From an uncultured SAR86 cluster bacterium (lineage in GTDB: Bacteria > Pseudomonadota > Gammaproteobacteria > Magnimaribacterales > D2472), in assembly GCA_902518715.1 (NCBI GenBank), contig CABYHU010000006.1:1-60281 (forward strand): 60,281 bases of DNA. The letters run 5' to 3'. Within the stretch, counting starts at the first letter, position 1. Each line of letters starts with the position of its first letter. Positions 16,860-27,794 of the stretch are shown here, piece by piece. The notes under the pieces were generated by a model that worked only from the letters and a program-made list of their open reading frames with translations, was not told where the DNA came from and did not search any database. Both the position numbers and the translations under genes were made by a program.

Positions 16860-18335
16860 ATGCATACTTCATCAGATATATTAGGTCATCCAAAAGGTTT
16901 ATTTGTTTGCTTTGCAACAGAAATGTGGGAAAGATTTTCTTACTACGGTATGAGAGCTCTTTTAATTTTGTATCTTACAAAGCACTGGGAGTTCTCCGAT
17001 GCTGCAAGTTATCTTATTTATGGAGCATATACCTCATTAGTTTACATAATGCCGGTTTTTGGGGGGATGCTAGCTGACCAAATCTTGGGATCAAAAAAAG
17101 CTGTTACCTATGGTGCAATACTTTTAGTTTTTGGTCATTTAGGAATGACTGTTGAAAGCAATGAACAGATTTTCTATTTATCTCTGGCCTTAATTGTATC
17201 TGGTGTAGGGTTTTTAAAACCAAATATTTCAACAATGGTTGGAGCTTTATATGAGGAGGGTGATCCAAGAAGAGATTCTGGTTTTACTATCTTTTATATG
17301 GGGATCAATATCGGCGCATTTACTGCGACTCTACTATGTGGATATCTTGGAGAAGAAATAGGTTGGGCATGGGGCTTTGGAGCTGCTGGAATAGGAATGT
17401 TGTTGGGATTGATTATATTTCTCTGGGGCCAAAAATATCTTGAAGGATTGGCAGAACCGCCTTCTGAAAAATATACAGAAAAGAAGGCAGGTATTACCTT
17501 TGAGAACTGGGCTTATATTTCCGGGATCATAATGGTTTTAACAACATGGTTTCTTGTTCAAAACTCACAACTTGTTGGACAACTGCTTGGAGGATTTGGA
17601 TTCATATTTATTGGAGCTTGGTTGATATATGCTTTATTCAAATGTGATCCTGAAGAAAGAGACCGTTTAATAGTAGTTGGGATATTAATCTTATTTTCAT
17701 TAATTTTCTGGGCTCTTTTTGAGCAGGCTGGATCTTCGCTAAATATACTTACTGATAGAGGTGTAGACAGAGTAATTCTTGGTTGGGAAGTTCCTGCTTC
17801 AATGTTCCAATCCTTGAATGCAGGGTTTATTTTTACAATAGCACCGCTTTTTGCTCTTCTTTGGATAGCTCTTGCAAAAAGAAATATGGAGCCTTCAACT
17901 CCAATTAAGTTTTCAATTGGGATTGTTTTTGTTGGCCTAGGTTTCCTAGCGCTTGTCTATGGAATGAAATCGTCTGAGGGCTTACAGACAGGAGTGGTGT
18001 GGATAATAGTGATTTATTTACTCCATACTTTAGGTGAGCTATGTCTTTCCCCGGTAGGCTTATCATCCGTAACTAAATTATCACCTCAGAGAATTGTTGG
18101 ATTTATGATGGGCATGTGGTTTTTTGCATCTGCAGCTGGAAATTATGTAGCAGGATTGATAGCAAGAGCAACATCTTCAGAAAGTTCTGGTGTTTCCGGA
18201 GAAGTTTATAATCTAGCTCAAAAGCAGTCATTTATAGACGTTTATACTGATGTTGGTTTAATGGCGATTGGATGCGGTATTATTTTAGCTCTAATTACTC
18301 CATTGCTTAAGAAATTAATGCATGGTTCCAGCTAA
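16860..18335 (+). CDS. Proton-dependent oligopeptide transporter (POT/PTR family)
   Basis: 491 residues, highly hydrophobic, compatible with the 14 transmembrane helices of bacterial POT transporters. The proton-coupling motif ExxER is in ATEMWERFSYYGMRALL near residue 22. GGMLADQILGSKKAVTYGA near residue 69 and FTIFYMGINIGAF near 142 are further family signatures. Imports di- and tripeptides with protons across the inner membrane, which suits an organism living on dissolved peptides. Divergent from the RDD gene with 40 bases between. Its last 14 bases overlap the small basic ORF. Confidence 0.94.
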   Translation: MHTSSDILGHPKGLFVCFATEMWERFSYYGMRALLILYLTKHWEFSDAASYLIYGAYTSLVYIMPVFGGMLADQILGSKKAVTYGAILLVFGHLGMTVESNEQIFYLSLALIVSGVGFLKPNISTMVGALYEEGDPRRDSGFTIFYMGINIGAFTATLLCGYLGEEIGWAWGFGAAGIGMLLGLIIFLWGQKYLEGLAEPPSEKYTEKKAGITFENWAYISGIIMVLTTWFLVQNSQLVGQLLGGFGFIFIGAWLIYALFKCDPEERDRLIVVGILILFSLIFWALFEQAGSSLNILTDRGVDRVILGWEVPASMFQSLNAGFIFTIAPLFALLWIALAKRNMEPSTPIKFSIGIVFVGLGFLALVYGMKSSEGLQTGVVWIIVIYLLHTLGELCLSPVGLSSVTKLSPQRIVGFMMGMWFFASAAGNYVAGLIARATSSESSGVSGEVYNLAQKQSFIDVYTDVGLMAIGCGIILALITPLLKKLMHGSS

Positions 18336-18450
18336 TAGAAAAAGAGATCCTGTTAAGAAAAATATGGATAAATTCCATAAACCAAAGACTCACAAAGATA
18401 AATCAAAATACAGTAGAAAGGAAAAATTTAAGCCGATTGATGAACTTTAA
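18322..18450 (+). CDS. Small basic protein, 42 residues
   Basis: The protein begins MVPANRKRDPVKKNMDKF and ends with KPIDEL. It is very rich in Lys and Arg with almost no hydrophobic residues, so it probably binds nucleic acid or ribosomes if expressed. The pattern NRKRDPVKKNMDKFHKPKTH resembles small conserved basic proteins of gammaproteobacteria that I remember only as hypothetical. It starts 14 bases inside the end of the peptide transporter gene and overlaps the convergent dapE end by 23 bases. Coding is supported by that resemblance and by the charge pattern, not by a search. Confidence 0.6.
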   Translation: MVPANRKRDPVKKNMDKFHKPKTHKDKSKYSRKEKFKPIDEL

Positions 18451-19564
18451 TTAGTATCTTTTTATATATTTCTTTTAAAGTACTTAGGTCTTCAATATCG
18501 ACATGTTCATCAATTTGATGGATGGTTTTATTTAGAGGCCCAAGCTCAACTATCTCTGATCCCATTGGTGCAACCCATCTTCCATCAGATGTGCCACCTC
18601 CATTATCAATTTTAGTATCGATATTATTTATTTCCTTAATTGATGACTTCACGATATCTATGAATTCAGTTTTTGAAGTCAAAAATGGAAGAGCGCTAAG
18701 TGTCCAACTTACATCGTATTTAAGATCTGATTTTTTTAACAATGCCTCAAACATTTCCTTGAGTCCATCCGGAGATGACTCTGGTGAAAACCTAAAATTG
18801 AAAGTCATTTCCAAAACTCCAGGCACTACATTTTCAGCTCCTGTTCCAGATTTAATATTTGAAACCTGAAAACTTGTCGGTTCAAAATTTTCATTGCCGC
18901 GATCCCATTCCATATTTTTTAGTTCTTCTAATGTTTTACCCATCCCCAAGATCGGATTTAATGCTTGCTTTGGATATGCAACATGACCCTGAATACCATA
19001 TACTCTAAGATTACCTGAAAGCGAGCCTCTTCTTCCTATCCTTATAACATCACCAACTTTTTTTGATGAGCTGGGCTCACCAATTAAACAGAAATCTATA
19101 AATTTATCTTTATCAATCATCTCATTGATCACTCTATCAACTTTCCCATTTTCTAACTTACCCTCTTCATTACTGTTTAATAAAACCATAATGTTAAAAG
19201 AGGGATCTTTGTTCTCAGAAAGAAACTCTTTAAGAGCAGAGATAAAACAAGCTACACCGCCTTTCATATCAGCAGTTCCTCTTCCATAAATCTTATTATC
19301 AATAATCTCACCAGAAAAAGGTGGAACACTCCACGCACTTTCAGGACCAGGAGGAACAACATCCGTATGACCTAAAAAACAAAAAGTTTTATTTTTTGAA
19401 TCTCCATTAGTGATGATTAAGTTACTAATATTTTTATAGTTTATTTCTTCAAAAGAAAAATCTAAACCATCAAATTGTTGCTTAATAACATCAAAGCAAC
19501 CGTTGTCATTTGGACTAATGGATTCAATTTTTATTAATTTTTTTAGAAGTTCTAAATTACTCAC
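18428..19564 (-). CDS. dapE: Succinyl-diaminopimelate desuccinylase
   Basis: 378 residues, the usual length. Removes succinate from N-succinyl-LL-diaminopimelate in lysine and peptidoglycan synthesis. Zinc-binding and catalytic motifs: GHTDVVPPGP near residue 65, GRGTADMKGGVACF near 94 and NEEGK near 131, with EPSSS near 163. The lid domain GRRGSLSGNLRVYG and the late GGGTSDGRW motif are also present. It starts with GTG whose G is shared with the TAG stop of map (TAGTG), so the two are coupled. Confidence 0.95.
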   Translation of the reverse strand: MSNLELLKKLIKIESISPNDNGCFDVIKQQFDGLDFSFEEINYKNISNLIITNGDSKNKTFCFLGHTDVVPPGPESAWSVPPFSGEIIDNKIYGRGTADMKGGVACFISALKEFLSENKDPSFNIMVLLNSNEEGKLENGKVDRVINEMIDKDKFIDFCLIGEPSSSKKVGDVIRIGRRGSLSGNLRVYGIQGHVAYPKQALNPILGMGKTLEELKNMEWDRGNENFEPTSFQVSNIKSGTGAENVVPGVLEMTFNFRFSPESSPDGLKEMFEALLKKSDLKYDVSWTLSALPFLTSKTEFIDIVKSSIKEINNIDTKIDNGGGTSDGRWVAPMGSEIVELGPLNKTIHQIDEHVDIEDLSTLKEIYKKILIKVHQSA

Positions 19565-20334
19565 TAAAATCTCTCTTCATCTCTTTTAGTAAGGACATCA
19601 CATCCATTTGATGTAATGGCAATTGTATGTTCCCACTGTGCTGAATTTCTTCCGTCCTTTGTTTCTACAGTCCAACCATCCGAGAGTATTTTAGTATATT
19701 TTGTACCTTGATTAATCATGGGCTCAATAGTAAAGCACATTCCTTCAACAAGCTCGATTCCTGTGCCTGGTTTTCCAAAATGCAACACTTGAGGATCTTC
19801 ATGATAGACCTTACCAATTCCATGACCACAATAGTCCTCAACAACGCTGTAGTGATTCTTTTCAGCATGAGACTGGATAACATGGCCTATGTCGCCTAAG
19901 GTGATACCAGGTTTTGCAATTTCAATTGCTTTGTACAAACATTCTTGAGTGACTGAGACTAATTTCTCATTGTGAGGTTGTGTCTTACCAACTAAAAACA
20001 TTTTTGAGGTATCTCCATACCAACCATCTTTAAGGACTGTAACATCAATATTTACAATATCGTTATCTTTGAGAATTTTGTTTTGATTAGGTATGCCATG
20101 ACAAATAACTTGATTAACGCTTATACATGATGTTTTTTCATAGCCGTTGTAACCAATATTAGCAGGAATCGCTTTTTGCTCATTAACAATAAAGTCATGA
20201 CAAATATCATCTAGTTCCCCTGTAGATATTCCAGGTTTAACATGTTCAGTAATCATATTAAGGACATTTGCAGCAAGTTGACCAGCACTTCTCAGTTTTT
20301 CTATATCATTTTTATTTTTTATTGAAATATTCAT
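19564..20334 (-). CDS. map: Methionine aminopeptidase, type I
   Basis: 256 residues. Removes the initiator methionine from nascent proteins. The metal ligands are in NIDVTVLKDGWYGDTSKMF (Asp-Asp, about residues 95 and 106), GHGIGKVYHEDP (His, about 170), TIEPMI (Glu, about 202) and WEHTIAIT (Glu, about 234). First gene of a two-gene map-dapE unit; divergent from carA with 155 bases between. Its usual neighbour rpsB is not here. Confidence 0.97.
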   Translation of the reverse strand: MNISIKNKNDIEKLRSAGQLAANVLNMITEHVKPGISTGELDDICHDFIVNEQKAIPANIGYNGYEKTSCISVNQVICHGIPNQNKILKDNDIVNIDVTVLKDGWYGDTSKMFLVGKTQPHNEKLVSVTQECLYKAIEIAKPGITLGDIGHVIQSHAEKNHYSVVEDYCGHGIGKVYHEDPQVLHFGKPGTGIELVEGMCFTIEPMINQGTKYTKILSDGWTVETKDGRNSAQWEHTIAITSNGCDVLTKRDEERF

Positions 20335-20489
20335 TATTTTTGATGCATATCTATAGACTAATTTTAATTAACCTTGTAAAGTACAATTTTAATGCCAGCA
20401 TGTAATTTTAGCTCATTAAAATCCCCAAAAAAAATATTTTTTTATCCTATTTTTTACTGTCAATTCTTCTCAATAAGGAGTAGATCATA

Positions 20490-21614
20490 GTGTCTTTTCC
20501 ATGCATTTTAGCACTTGAGGATGGAAGCACATTTGTTGGTCATGGTATTGGAGCTAAAAAAGTAGCAATTGGCGAAATTGTTTTTAATACATCCATGAGT
20601 GGCTATCAAGAAATAATAACTGACCCATCTTATTGCAAACAGATTATTACATTTACCCATCCTCATATAGGCAATACAGGTATTAATTCTGAAGATAATG
20701 AATCAGATAATATATATGCTGAAGGAATCGTTATAAGAGATTATATCTCTAAGCCAAGTAACTATAGATCTGAAGAAAATCTTGATAATTTCTTAGCAAG
20801 AAATAATTCTATTGGCATTTTTGGAATAGATACTAGACAGTTAACAATTATTTTGAGGGAAAAAGGCTCTTTGAAAGCATGCATTAGTCCGATAGATGAA
20901 AATAATGAAGAATCAGCAATATCTTTAGCAAAAAGCTTTGATGGTCTTGAGGGAATGGATTTGGCCAAAGAAGTAACTACGAAAAATTTATATTCTTGGA
21001 ATGAGGGAGTCTGGCCTGATTATAAAGAGTCAAAAAGCAAGCTGCATATCGTTGCATACGACTATGGAATTAAAAAAAATATTTTAAGACTACTTTCTGA
21101 GCATGTTGGAAAAGTAACAGTTGTAAATGCAAGATCCTCTTTTGATGAGGTTCTAAACATGAATCCAGATGGCATCTTTTTATCAAATGGACCTGGCGAT
21201 CCAGAGCCATGCGATTATGCTATTGAAAATATTAAAAGGGCGCTAAATGAAAACATTCCCATATTTGGGATCTGCCTTGGTCACCAACTATTAGCACTTG
21301 CAGGTGGAGCAAAGACTGAAAAAATGAAATTTGGTCATCATGGGGCAAATCATCCAGTGCAATCTTTAAAATCTAAGGAAGTATTCATAACAAGTCAAAA
21401 TCATGGCTTTGCAGTGAATGAAGACTCATTGCCAAACAATATTAATATTTCTCATATATCTCTTTTTGATCAATCGATTCAAGGTATTTCATTTAAAGAT
21501 AAGCCTGCATTTAGTTTTCAAGGACACCCTGAAGCAAGTCCAGGCCCCCAAGATATAGTTAGTTTATTTAAGCAATTTAAAGAAATGATAGATAAAAATG
21601 CCAAAAAGAAATGA
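20490..21614 (+). CDS. carA: Carbamoyl-phosphate synthase, small (glutaminase) subunit
   Basis: 374 residues. Releases ammonia from glutamine for CarB; the product feeds pyrimidine and arginine synthesis. The class I amidotransferase triad is visible: Cys in [12 protein letters not shown] near residue 262, with His and Glu in [10 protein letters not shown] near 347. The start is GTG, chosen because a good ribosome-binding site (AAGGAG, 20475-20480) lies 9 bases before it and the protein then begins like other CarA. The 3' end overlaps carB by 17 bases. Confidence 0.97.
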   Translation: MSFPCILALEDGSTFVGHGIGAKKVAIGEIVFNTSMSGYQEIITDPSYCKQIITFTHPHIGNTGINSEDNESDNIYAEGIVIRDYISKPSNYRSEENLDNFLARNNSIGIFGIDTRQLTIILREKGSLKACISPIDENNEESAISLAKSFDGLEGMDLAKEVTTKNLYSWNEGVWPDYKESKSKLHIVAYDYGIKKNILRLLSEHVGKVTVVNARSSFDEVLNMNPDGIFLSNGPGDPEPCDYAIENIKRALNENIPIFGICLGHQLLALAGGAKTEKMKFGHHGANHPVQSLKSKEVFITSQNHGFAVNEDSLPNNINISHISLFDQSIQGISFKDKPAFSFQGHPEASPGPQDIVSLFKQFKEMIDKNAKKK

Positions 21615-24600
21615 CATAAAATCCGTAATGATAATTGGTGCAGGGCCTATTATTATTGGTCAAGCATGCGAATTTGATTATTCTGGAGCCCAGGCATGTA
21701 AAGCATTAAAAGAAGAGGGTTATAGAGTAATTTTAGTTAATTCAAACCCAGCCACAATCATGACTGATCCATTGCTTGCTGATGCTACTTATATTGAACC
21801 AATTCACTGGGAGTCAGTTGCCAAGATAATAGAAAAGGAGAGACCAGACGCACTTCTCCCAACCATGGGAGGACAGACAGGTTTAAATACCGCTCTTTCA
21901 TTGGCTAGGGAAGGAATCTTAAAAAAATATAATGTTGAATTAATAGGCGCATCAAGAGAGGCAATTGACAAAGCTGAAGATAGACAGCTTTTTGATCAAA
22001 CTATGAAGAAAATAAATTTAGAAACGCCTCAATCAGGAATTGCGCACTCTATGGAAGATGCATTAGAAGTTCAGAAAGAGATCGGATTTCCATGCATTAT
22101 AAGACCTTCGTTTACTCTTGGTGGATCTGGAGGTGGAGTTGCATACAACATAGAAGAATTTAAAACAATCTGCGAGAAAGGATTAGATTTATCTCCAACA
22201 AATGAACTATTAATTGACGAGTCTCTTCTAGGTTGGAAGGAATACGAAATGGAGGTTGTCAGAGATAAAAATGATAACTGCATTATTATTTGTTCTATTG
22301 AGAACTTTGATCCAATGGGTGTTCATACTGGAGACTCAATAACTATTGCACCTGCACAAACTTTAACAGATAAGGAATTTCAAATAATGCGAAACGCCTC
22401 TTTTAAAATTTTAAGAGAAATAGGCGTGGAAACTGGTGGTTCAAATGTTCAATTTGCTATAAATCCAGTTGATGGTCGAATGGTTGTCATAGAAATGAAC
22501 CCCAGAGTAAGTAGATCTTCCGCTTTAGCTTCAAAAGCAACTGGATTCCCTATTGCAAAAGTTGCAGCTCTTTTGTCTATTGGATATACCCTTGATGAGC
22601 TTAAAAACGATATAACCTCAGGATTAACTCCCGCATCATTTGAACCTTCAATTGATTATATTGTGACAAAAATACCAAAGTTTGCGTTTGAAAAGTTTCC
22701 ACAAGCTGAACCAAGACTTTCTACACAGATGAAATCTGTTGGTGAAGTTATGTCAATTGGCTCAAATTTTCAGGAGTCTCTTCAAAAAGCCATTTGTAGC
22801 ATGGAGGATGACAAATGTGGGTTAGAAAAAATTCTTGATGATAGCGAGTTAATTAATGATAAGCTTGGATTTGAGTTAACTTTTCCAGGACCTGAAAGGC
22901 TTTTTTATATAGCAGATGCATTCAGATGTGGATGGTCTCTTGAAAAGATTTTTGATCTAACATCTATTGATCCTTGGTTTTTGAGACAAATTGAAGATTT
23001 AGTTTCTGAAGAAAATGCAATTGAAGGCTCTAAGCTTGAAAACTTATCAAAGGAGAATTTTATAAGGCTAAAGACTAAAGGATTTAGTGATCAAAGAATT
23101 GCAAACTTGCTTGATGAAAGCTATGAAGAAGTAAGATCAAAGAGGAAGTCACATAATATATTGCCTTCTTATAAGCGGGTTGATACATGTGCTGCAGAGT
23201 TTAAAACTTCAACTTGTTATATGTACTCAACTTATGAAGGTATATGTGAGAGTAAACCAACTTCAAAAAAGAAAATATTAGTGCTCGGAAGTGGCCCAAA
23301 CAGGATAGGTCAAGGCATTGAATTTGACTATTGTTGTGTTCATGCATCCCTAGCGATGCAGGAGGAAGGTTTCGAATCAATTATGGTTAATTGTAATCCT
23401 GAAACTGTCTCAACAGATTATGATGTTTCAAATAGACTTTACTTTGAGCCAATAACCTCTGAAAAGATCTTAGATATTATCGACTTAGAAAAACCCGATG
23501 GAGTCATAATTCAATTTGGTGGTCAAACTCCTTTAAAACTCTCAAATGATCTTGAGAACTATGGTGTAAATATCCTTGGGACAGAGCCTGATGCAATTGA
23601 TAGGTCAGAAGATAGAAAAAGGTTCCAAGAAATTATTAATAAGCTTGATTTGCTTCAACCAAAGAATGCAACTGTGTCCAGTTTAAAAGAAGCGCTTAAC
23701 AAATCAGATGAAATTGGCTTCCCGATTGTTGTAAGACCATCATATGTTTTAGGAGGAAGGGCTATGGAGCTTGTAAATAATAAAGATGAGCTAGGTATAT
23801 ATATTTCCGATGCAGTGCAAGCCTCTAATGAACGACCAATACTTTTAGATCATTATCTTGATAATGCAATTGAGGTTGATGTAGATGTTGTTTCAGATGG
23901 TAAGGAGATAGTAATTGGTGGAATACTTCAACACATTGAACAAGCTGGAATTCATTCAGGTGATTCAGCTTGCTCTCTGCCACCTTACTCTCTGAGTGAG
24001 GAAATAATTAAAAAGCTAGAACTTCAATCTAAAAAGTTAGCAGAAGAGTTAAATGTTATTGGTTTGATGAATGTTCAATTTGCAATTAAAGATAATGAAG
24101 TTTTCATTCTTGAAGTAAATCCCAGAGCATCTAGAACGGTTCCCTTTATTTCAAAATGTATTGGTAATTCTCTAGTGAAAGTTGCTGCAAAAACAATGAT
24201 TGGAAAAAGCTTAAAAGAACTAGGATTCTCAAATAAGCTACCTAAAAATATGTTTTTTGTTAAAGAAGCTGTTCTGCCTTTTGATAAGTTTCCCAATGTA
24301 GATCCAATTCTGGGGCCCGAAATGAAATCTACTGGAGAGGTTATGGGCATTGGAAGAAATTTTGGAGAAGCATATGGAAAGGCACAAAAAGCTGCAAATA
24401 AAGTTCTCAGAAGAAAAGGAAAGATTTTTATAAGCGTGAAAGAAGACGATAAGAAATACTTAGATTCAATAGTAGAAAAAATAATTAGTTTTGGTTTTGA
24501 AATTATTGCAACAAAAGGAACTGCAAAATATATTAAGAAATTAGGTTTTGATGTTCAGGAGATTAATAAGGTTGCCGAGGGAAGGCCACATATCGTTGAT

Positions 24601-24804
24601 GAGCTTGTTAATGATCAAGTTTGTCTCGTTATAAACACAACTCAAGGAAGACAGTCTATAAAAGATTCTGCATCTATTAGGCAGACGGCTTTGAGAAAAA
24701 AGATTCTGTGCACAACAACTATGTTCGGAGCAGATGCTTTGGTTAAGGCATTAGAAAATAAAGAAGAGAACTGGGAGTTCAGCTCTTTACAAGAAATAAA
24801 CTAA
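21598..24804 (+). CDS. carB: Carbamoyl-phosphate synthase, large subunit
   Basis: 1068 residues, full length. Two homologous ATP-grasp halves, beginning with [20 protein letters not shown] near residue 12 and [19 protein letters not shown] near 562. The first half makes carboxyphosphate and carbamate; the second makes carbamoyl phosphate. [12 protein letters not shown] and [12 protein letters not shown] are the paired ATP-grasp loops. The last 130 residues form the MGS-like allosteric domain (ATKGTAKYI, near 972). Translationally coupled to carA. Confidence 0.98.
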   Translation: MPKRNDIKSVMIIGAGPIIIGQACEFDYSGAQACKALKEEGYRVILVNSNPATIMTDPLLADATYIEPIHWESVAKIIEKERPDALLPTMGGQTGLNTALSLAREGILKKYNVELIGASREAIDKAEDRQLFDQTMKKINLETPQSGIAHSMEDALEVQKEIGFPCIIRPSFTLGGSGGGVAYNIEEFKTICEKGLDLSPTNELLIDESLLGWKEYEMEVVRDKNDNCIIICSIENFDPMGVHTGDSITIAPAQTLTDKEFQIMRNASFKILREIGVETGGSNVQFAINPVDGRMVVIEMNPRVSRSSALASKATGFPIAKVAALLSIGYTLDELKNDITSGLTPASFEPSIDYIVTKIPKFAFEKFPQAEPRLSTQMKSVGEVMSIGSNFQESLQKAICSMEDDKCGLEKILDDSELINDKLGFELTFPGPERLFYIADAFRCGWSLEKIFDLTSIDPWFLRQIEDLVSEENAIEGSKLENLSKENFIRLKTKGFSDQRIANLLDESYEEVRSKRKSHNILPSYKRVDTCAAEFKTSTCYMYSTYEGICESKPTSKKKILVLGSGPNRIGQGIEFDYCCVHASLAMQEEGFESIMVNCNPETVSTDYDVSNRLYFEPITSEKILDIIDLEKPDGVIIQFGGQTPLKLSNDLENYGVNILGTEPDAIDRSEDRKRFQEIINKLDLLQPKNATVSSLKEALNKSDEIGFPIVVRPSYVLGGRAMELVNNKDELGIYISDAVQASNERPILLDHYLDNAIEVDVDVVSDGKEIVIGGILQHIEQAGIHSGDSACSLPPYSLSEEIIKKLELQSKKLAEELNVIGLMNVQFAIKDNEVFILEVNPRASRTVPFISKCIGNSLVKVAAKTMIGKSLKELGFSNKLPKNMFFVKEAVLPFDKFPNVDPILGPEMKSTGEVMGIGRNFGEAYGKAQKAANKVLRRKGKIFISVKEDDKKYLDSIVEKIISFGFEIIATKGTAKYIKKLGFDVQEINKVAEGRPHIVDELVNDQVCLVINTTQGRQSIKDSASIRQTALRKKILCTTTMFGADALVKALENKEENWEFSSLQEIN

Positions 24805-24830
24805 TCATCATAAGTTGATATAATTAACTC

Positions 24831-25307
24831 ATGTCTAGGGTGCCAATTACAAAAGAGGGAGAAATAATCCTGAAAGAAAGATTAACAAAGTTAAAATTTG
24901 TCGATAGACCTCAGATTTCAGAGGCTATTGCTGAGGCTAGGGCGCATGGAGATTTAAAAGAAAATGCTGAATATCATGCGGCAAAAGAGCAGCAGGGATT
25001 AACTGAAGCAAAGATTAATGAGCTTGAACATGCATTGGCAAATGCACAAGTAATTGATGTTAGAGAACTTCCTAAAACTGGGAAAGTAGTTTTCGGAGCA
25101 ACAGTTAAGCTATATAACTTAGATACTGATGAGTCAATCTCTTATCGAATTGTTGGAAACCTTGAATCTGATCCTGCAAATGGCATGATCTCAATTGATA
25201 CACCAATTGGAAGGGGCTTAATTGGAAAGTCTATTGGAGATGAAGTAAGTATTGAAACACCATCTGGAAAGCTAAATTTCGAAATAGAGGAAGTAGAGCA
25301 TATTTAA
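24831..25307 (+). CDS. greA: Transcription elongation factor GreA
   Basis: 158 residues, exactly the E. coli length. Restarts backtracked RNA polymerase by stimulating transcript cleavage through the secondary channel. The N-terminal coiled coil carries the tip acidic residues in [20 protein letters not shown] (about residues 37-56, Asp and Glu). The C-terminal FKBP-like domain includes [13 protein letters not shown] near residue 128. It lies 26 bases after carB, before rlmE, as in several gammaproteobacteria. Confidence 0.97.
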   Translation: MSRVPITKEGEIILKERLTKLKFVDRPQISEAIAEARAHGDLKENAEYHAAKEQQGLTEAKINELEHALANAQVIDVRELPKTGKVVFGATVKLYNLDTDESISYRIVGNLESDPANGMISIDTPIGRGLIGKSIGDEVSIETPSGKLNFEIEEVEHI

Positions 25308-25310
25308 TTC

Positions 25311-25874
25311 ATGCATGCAGATAATTGGGCTCAAAAAGCAAAATCTTTAGGATATAGATCTAGAGCTGTATTCAAGTTAATTCAAATAATTGAAAAAATT
25401 AAACAAATTAAAAATCCAAACCTAATTTTAGATATTGGAGCTGCTCCAGGTGGATGGTCTCATTATTTAGCAAATAAATATCCAAATGCTGAAATATTTG
25501 CCATAGACATTTTAGAAATGGAAGAAATAAAAGGAGTAAAGTTTATACAGGAGGACTTAAGGAATATTGAACAAATAGATCAGCTCAATGATTTAAAAAA
25601 TAAATTTAATCTTGTGATTTCTGATTTAGCCCCAAATTTAACTGGTATAAGCAGTATTGATGAAGAAAATGTATTCGAGCTTAATTTGCTAACTTTAGAG
25701 GGAGCAATAAGATTTTTAGAAAGTAACGGTATATTTATTGTTAAAACTTTTCAAAACTCTAATTTAAAGAAATTTAGAAAAGAAATGGAAAAAAATTTAA
25801 AAATAGTCCAAACTGCTAAACCCGCTGCTTCCAAGAAGCAGTCAAAAGAGATATATTTATACGGTATAAAGTAA
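25311..25874 (+). CDS. rlmE: 23S rRNA 2'-O-methyltransferase (U2552)
   Basis: 187 residues, about 20 shorter than E. coli RlmE at the N-terminus, but the family motif [19 protein letters not shown] begins right after the start. The K-D-K-E catalytic set can be read: Lys in VFKL, Asp in ISDLAPN, Lys in FIVKTFQ, Glu in SKEIYL. The S-adenosylmethionine loop is [13 protein letters not shown] near residue 43. Methylates 23S rRNA in the A-loop during 50S maturation. Located just before ftsH (2 bases), the classic rlmE-ftsH pair. Confidence 0.96.
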   Translation: MHADNWAQKAKSLGYRSRAVFKLIQIIEKIKQIKNPNLILDIGAAPGGWSHYLANKYPNAEIFAIDILEMEEIKGVKFIQEDLRNIEQIDQLNDLKNKFNLVISDLAPNLTGISSIDEENVFELNLLTLEGAIRFLESNGIFIVKTFQNSNLKKFRKEMEKNLKIVQTAKPAASKKQSKEIYLYGIK

Positions 25875-25876
25875 CT

Positions 25877-27787
25877 ATGAACGATTTTTTAAAAAATATT
25901 TTTGTATGGCTTGTGTTAGGGTCTATTATTTTTTTAGTATTCAATAATGTTGAACCAACAGCTCCAAGAGAAACTATATCTTACAGTCAATTTAAACAAG
26001 AAGTTTTATCAGACAGAGTATCAGAAGTAACATATAAAGGTGATCAGATGACAATCTTTGGTCAAAGATTGGATGGGTCCAAGTTTAAAACCAATCATCC
26101 TATTTACAAGTCTGATCCTGTTTTAGATGCAGCGCTTCAAGAAAACGGAGTAATCACCTCATATGAAGAGGTTGAACAGCCATCAGTTTGGTCACAGTTA
26201 TTGGTTGGAGCATTTCCGATTTTACTTTTACTTGCGATATTTTTCTTTTTCATGAGGCAAATGCAGGGAAGTATGTCTGGAAGAGGTGGACCAATGTCTT
26301 TCGGAAAAAGTAAAGCCAAGTTAATGGAAGGTGGAAAGGTAAAGACTACTTTTAAGGATGTAGCTGGATGCGAGGAAGCAAAACAAGATGTACAAGAACT
26401 TGTTGATTACTTAAAAGATCCAACTAGATTTCAAAAAGTTGGTGGGAAAATACCAAGAGGTGTCTTAATGGTGGGTCCTCCTGGAACTGGTAAGACTCTT
26501 CTTGCTAGAGCCACAGCTGGTGAGGCTAGAGTGCCTTTCTTTAGCATTTCAGGCTCTGACTTTGTTGAAATGTTTGTTGGTGTTGGCGCATCAAGAGTAA
26601 GAGATATGTTTGATCAAGCTAAAAAGAATTCCCCATGTATAGTTTTTATAGATGAAATTGATGCCGTAGGTAGGCACAGAGGAGCAGGTCTTGGTGGAGG
26701 ACATGATGAGAGAGAGCAGACACTTAACCAGCTTCTTGTCGAAATGGATGGCTTTGAGGCTAATGATGGAATTATCATAGTTGCAGCAACAAATAGACCC
26801 GATGTTCTAGATCCAGCTTTATTAAGACCTGGAAGATTTGATAGACAAGTTGTTGTTGATATGCCTGATATTAGAGGAAGAGAACAAATCTTAAAAGTTC
26901 ATGTTCGAAAAGTTCCACTTGATAAAAATGTTGATCTAAGAGCAATTGCTAGAGGAACTCCAGGATTCTCTGGTGCGGATTTAGCTAACCTTATCAATGA
27001 AGCAGCTCTATTTGCGGCTAGATATGGTGATAAAAAAGTTGAGCAGACTCATCTGGATCTTGCTAAAGACAAAATCATGATGGGCCCTGAAAGAAAATCA
27101 ATGATACTTACTGAAGAGCAAAAACGTCTTACTGCATATCATGAAGCAGGACATGCTATTGTTGGAAGGATAGTTCCAGAACATGATCCAGTTTATAAAG
27201 TAACCATAATTCCTCGAGGCAGAGCTTTAGGAGTTACTATGTTCCTTCCTGAAGATGATAAGTATATGCAAAGCAAAGAGTATCTTTTGAGTAGAATATG
27301 TACGCTTTATGGTGGCAGAATAGCTGAACAACTTATTAATGGTGAGAGAAACATTACTACTGGCGCTTCAAATGATATTGAAGTTGCTACTGGAATTGCC
27401 ACTAACATGGTTACTAAATGGGGACTCTCTGACAAGGTCGGGCCTCTAAAGTTTGGAGAAGATGATTCAAGCCCATTTTTAGGGAGATCCGCATCTCAAT
27501 CATCAAAGACTTATAGTGATGAGACCTCAAAACTTATCGATAGTGAGATAAAAGACATAATTAATTCTTGCTATGAGCGAGCTGAAACTATTTTGAAAGA
27601 TAATATGGATAAACTCCATACAATGGCTGAGGCACTTTTAAAATATGAGACAATTGATCAGCACCAAATTGATGACATTATGAGCGGTGCAGAACCGAGG
27701 GAGCCTAGTGATTGGAATAATGACGATGAACCTCCCAAAAAAAGTACAAAAGAATCTTCAATAAAAGGACCAGCAGAAGAGTTATAA
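25877..27787 (+). CDS. ftsH: ATP-dependent zinc metalloprotease FtsH
   Basis: 636 residues. Hexameric inner-membrane protease that degrades membrane proteins and regulators such as LpxC. Two transmembrane segments at about residues 5-23 and 105-122 flank a small periplasmic domain. AAA+ Walker A GPPGTGKT is near residue 199, Walker [12 protein letters not shown] near 255, the second region of homology [20 protein letters not shown] near 305, and the zinc motif HEAGH near 421. The C-terminus is charged. Followed 7 bases later by glmM; the usual intervening folP is absent. Confidence 0.98.
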   Translation: MNDFLKNIFVWLVLGSIIFLVFNNVEPTAPRETISYSQFKQEVLSDRVSEVTYKGDQMTIFGQRLDGSKFKTNHPIYKSDPVLDAALQENGVITSYEEVEQPSVWSQLLVGAFPILLLLAIFFFFMRQMQGSMSGRGGPMSFGKSKAKLMEGGKVKTTFKDVAGCEEAKQDVQELVDYLKDPTRFQKVGGKIPRGVLMVGPPGTGKTLLARATAGEARVPFFSISGSDFVEMFVGVGASRVRDMFDQAKKNSPCIVFIDEIDAVGRHRGAGLGGGHDEREQTLNQLLVEMDGFEANDGIIIVAATNRPDVLDPALLRPGRFDRQVVVDMPDIRGREQILKVHVRKVPLDKNVDLRAIARGTPGFSGADLANLINEAALFAARYGDKKVEQTHLDLAKDKIMMGPERKSMILTEEQKRLTAYHEAGHAIVGRIVPEHDPVYKVTIIPRGRALGVTMFLPEDDKYMQSKEYLLSRICTLYGGRIAEQLINGERNITTGASNDIEVATGIATNMVTKWGLSDKVGPLKFGEDDSSPFLGRSASQSSKTYSDETSKLIDSEIKDIINSCYERAETILKDNMDKLHTMAEALLKYETIDQHQIDDIMSGAEPREPSDWNNDDEPPKKSTKESSIKGPAEEL

Positions 27788-27794
27788 TAGACCT

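Noticed and set aside
20374-20406. TTGTAA ... TGTAAT as a carA promoter
   Set aside because: The spacer is 21 bases, too long for a normal promoter; a start for carAB must lie in 20335-20489 but I cannot place it.
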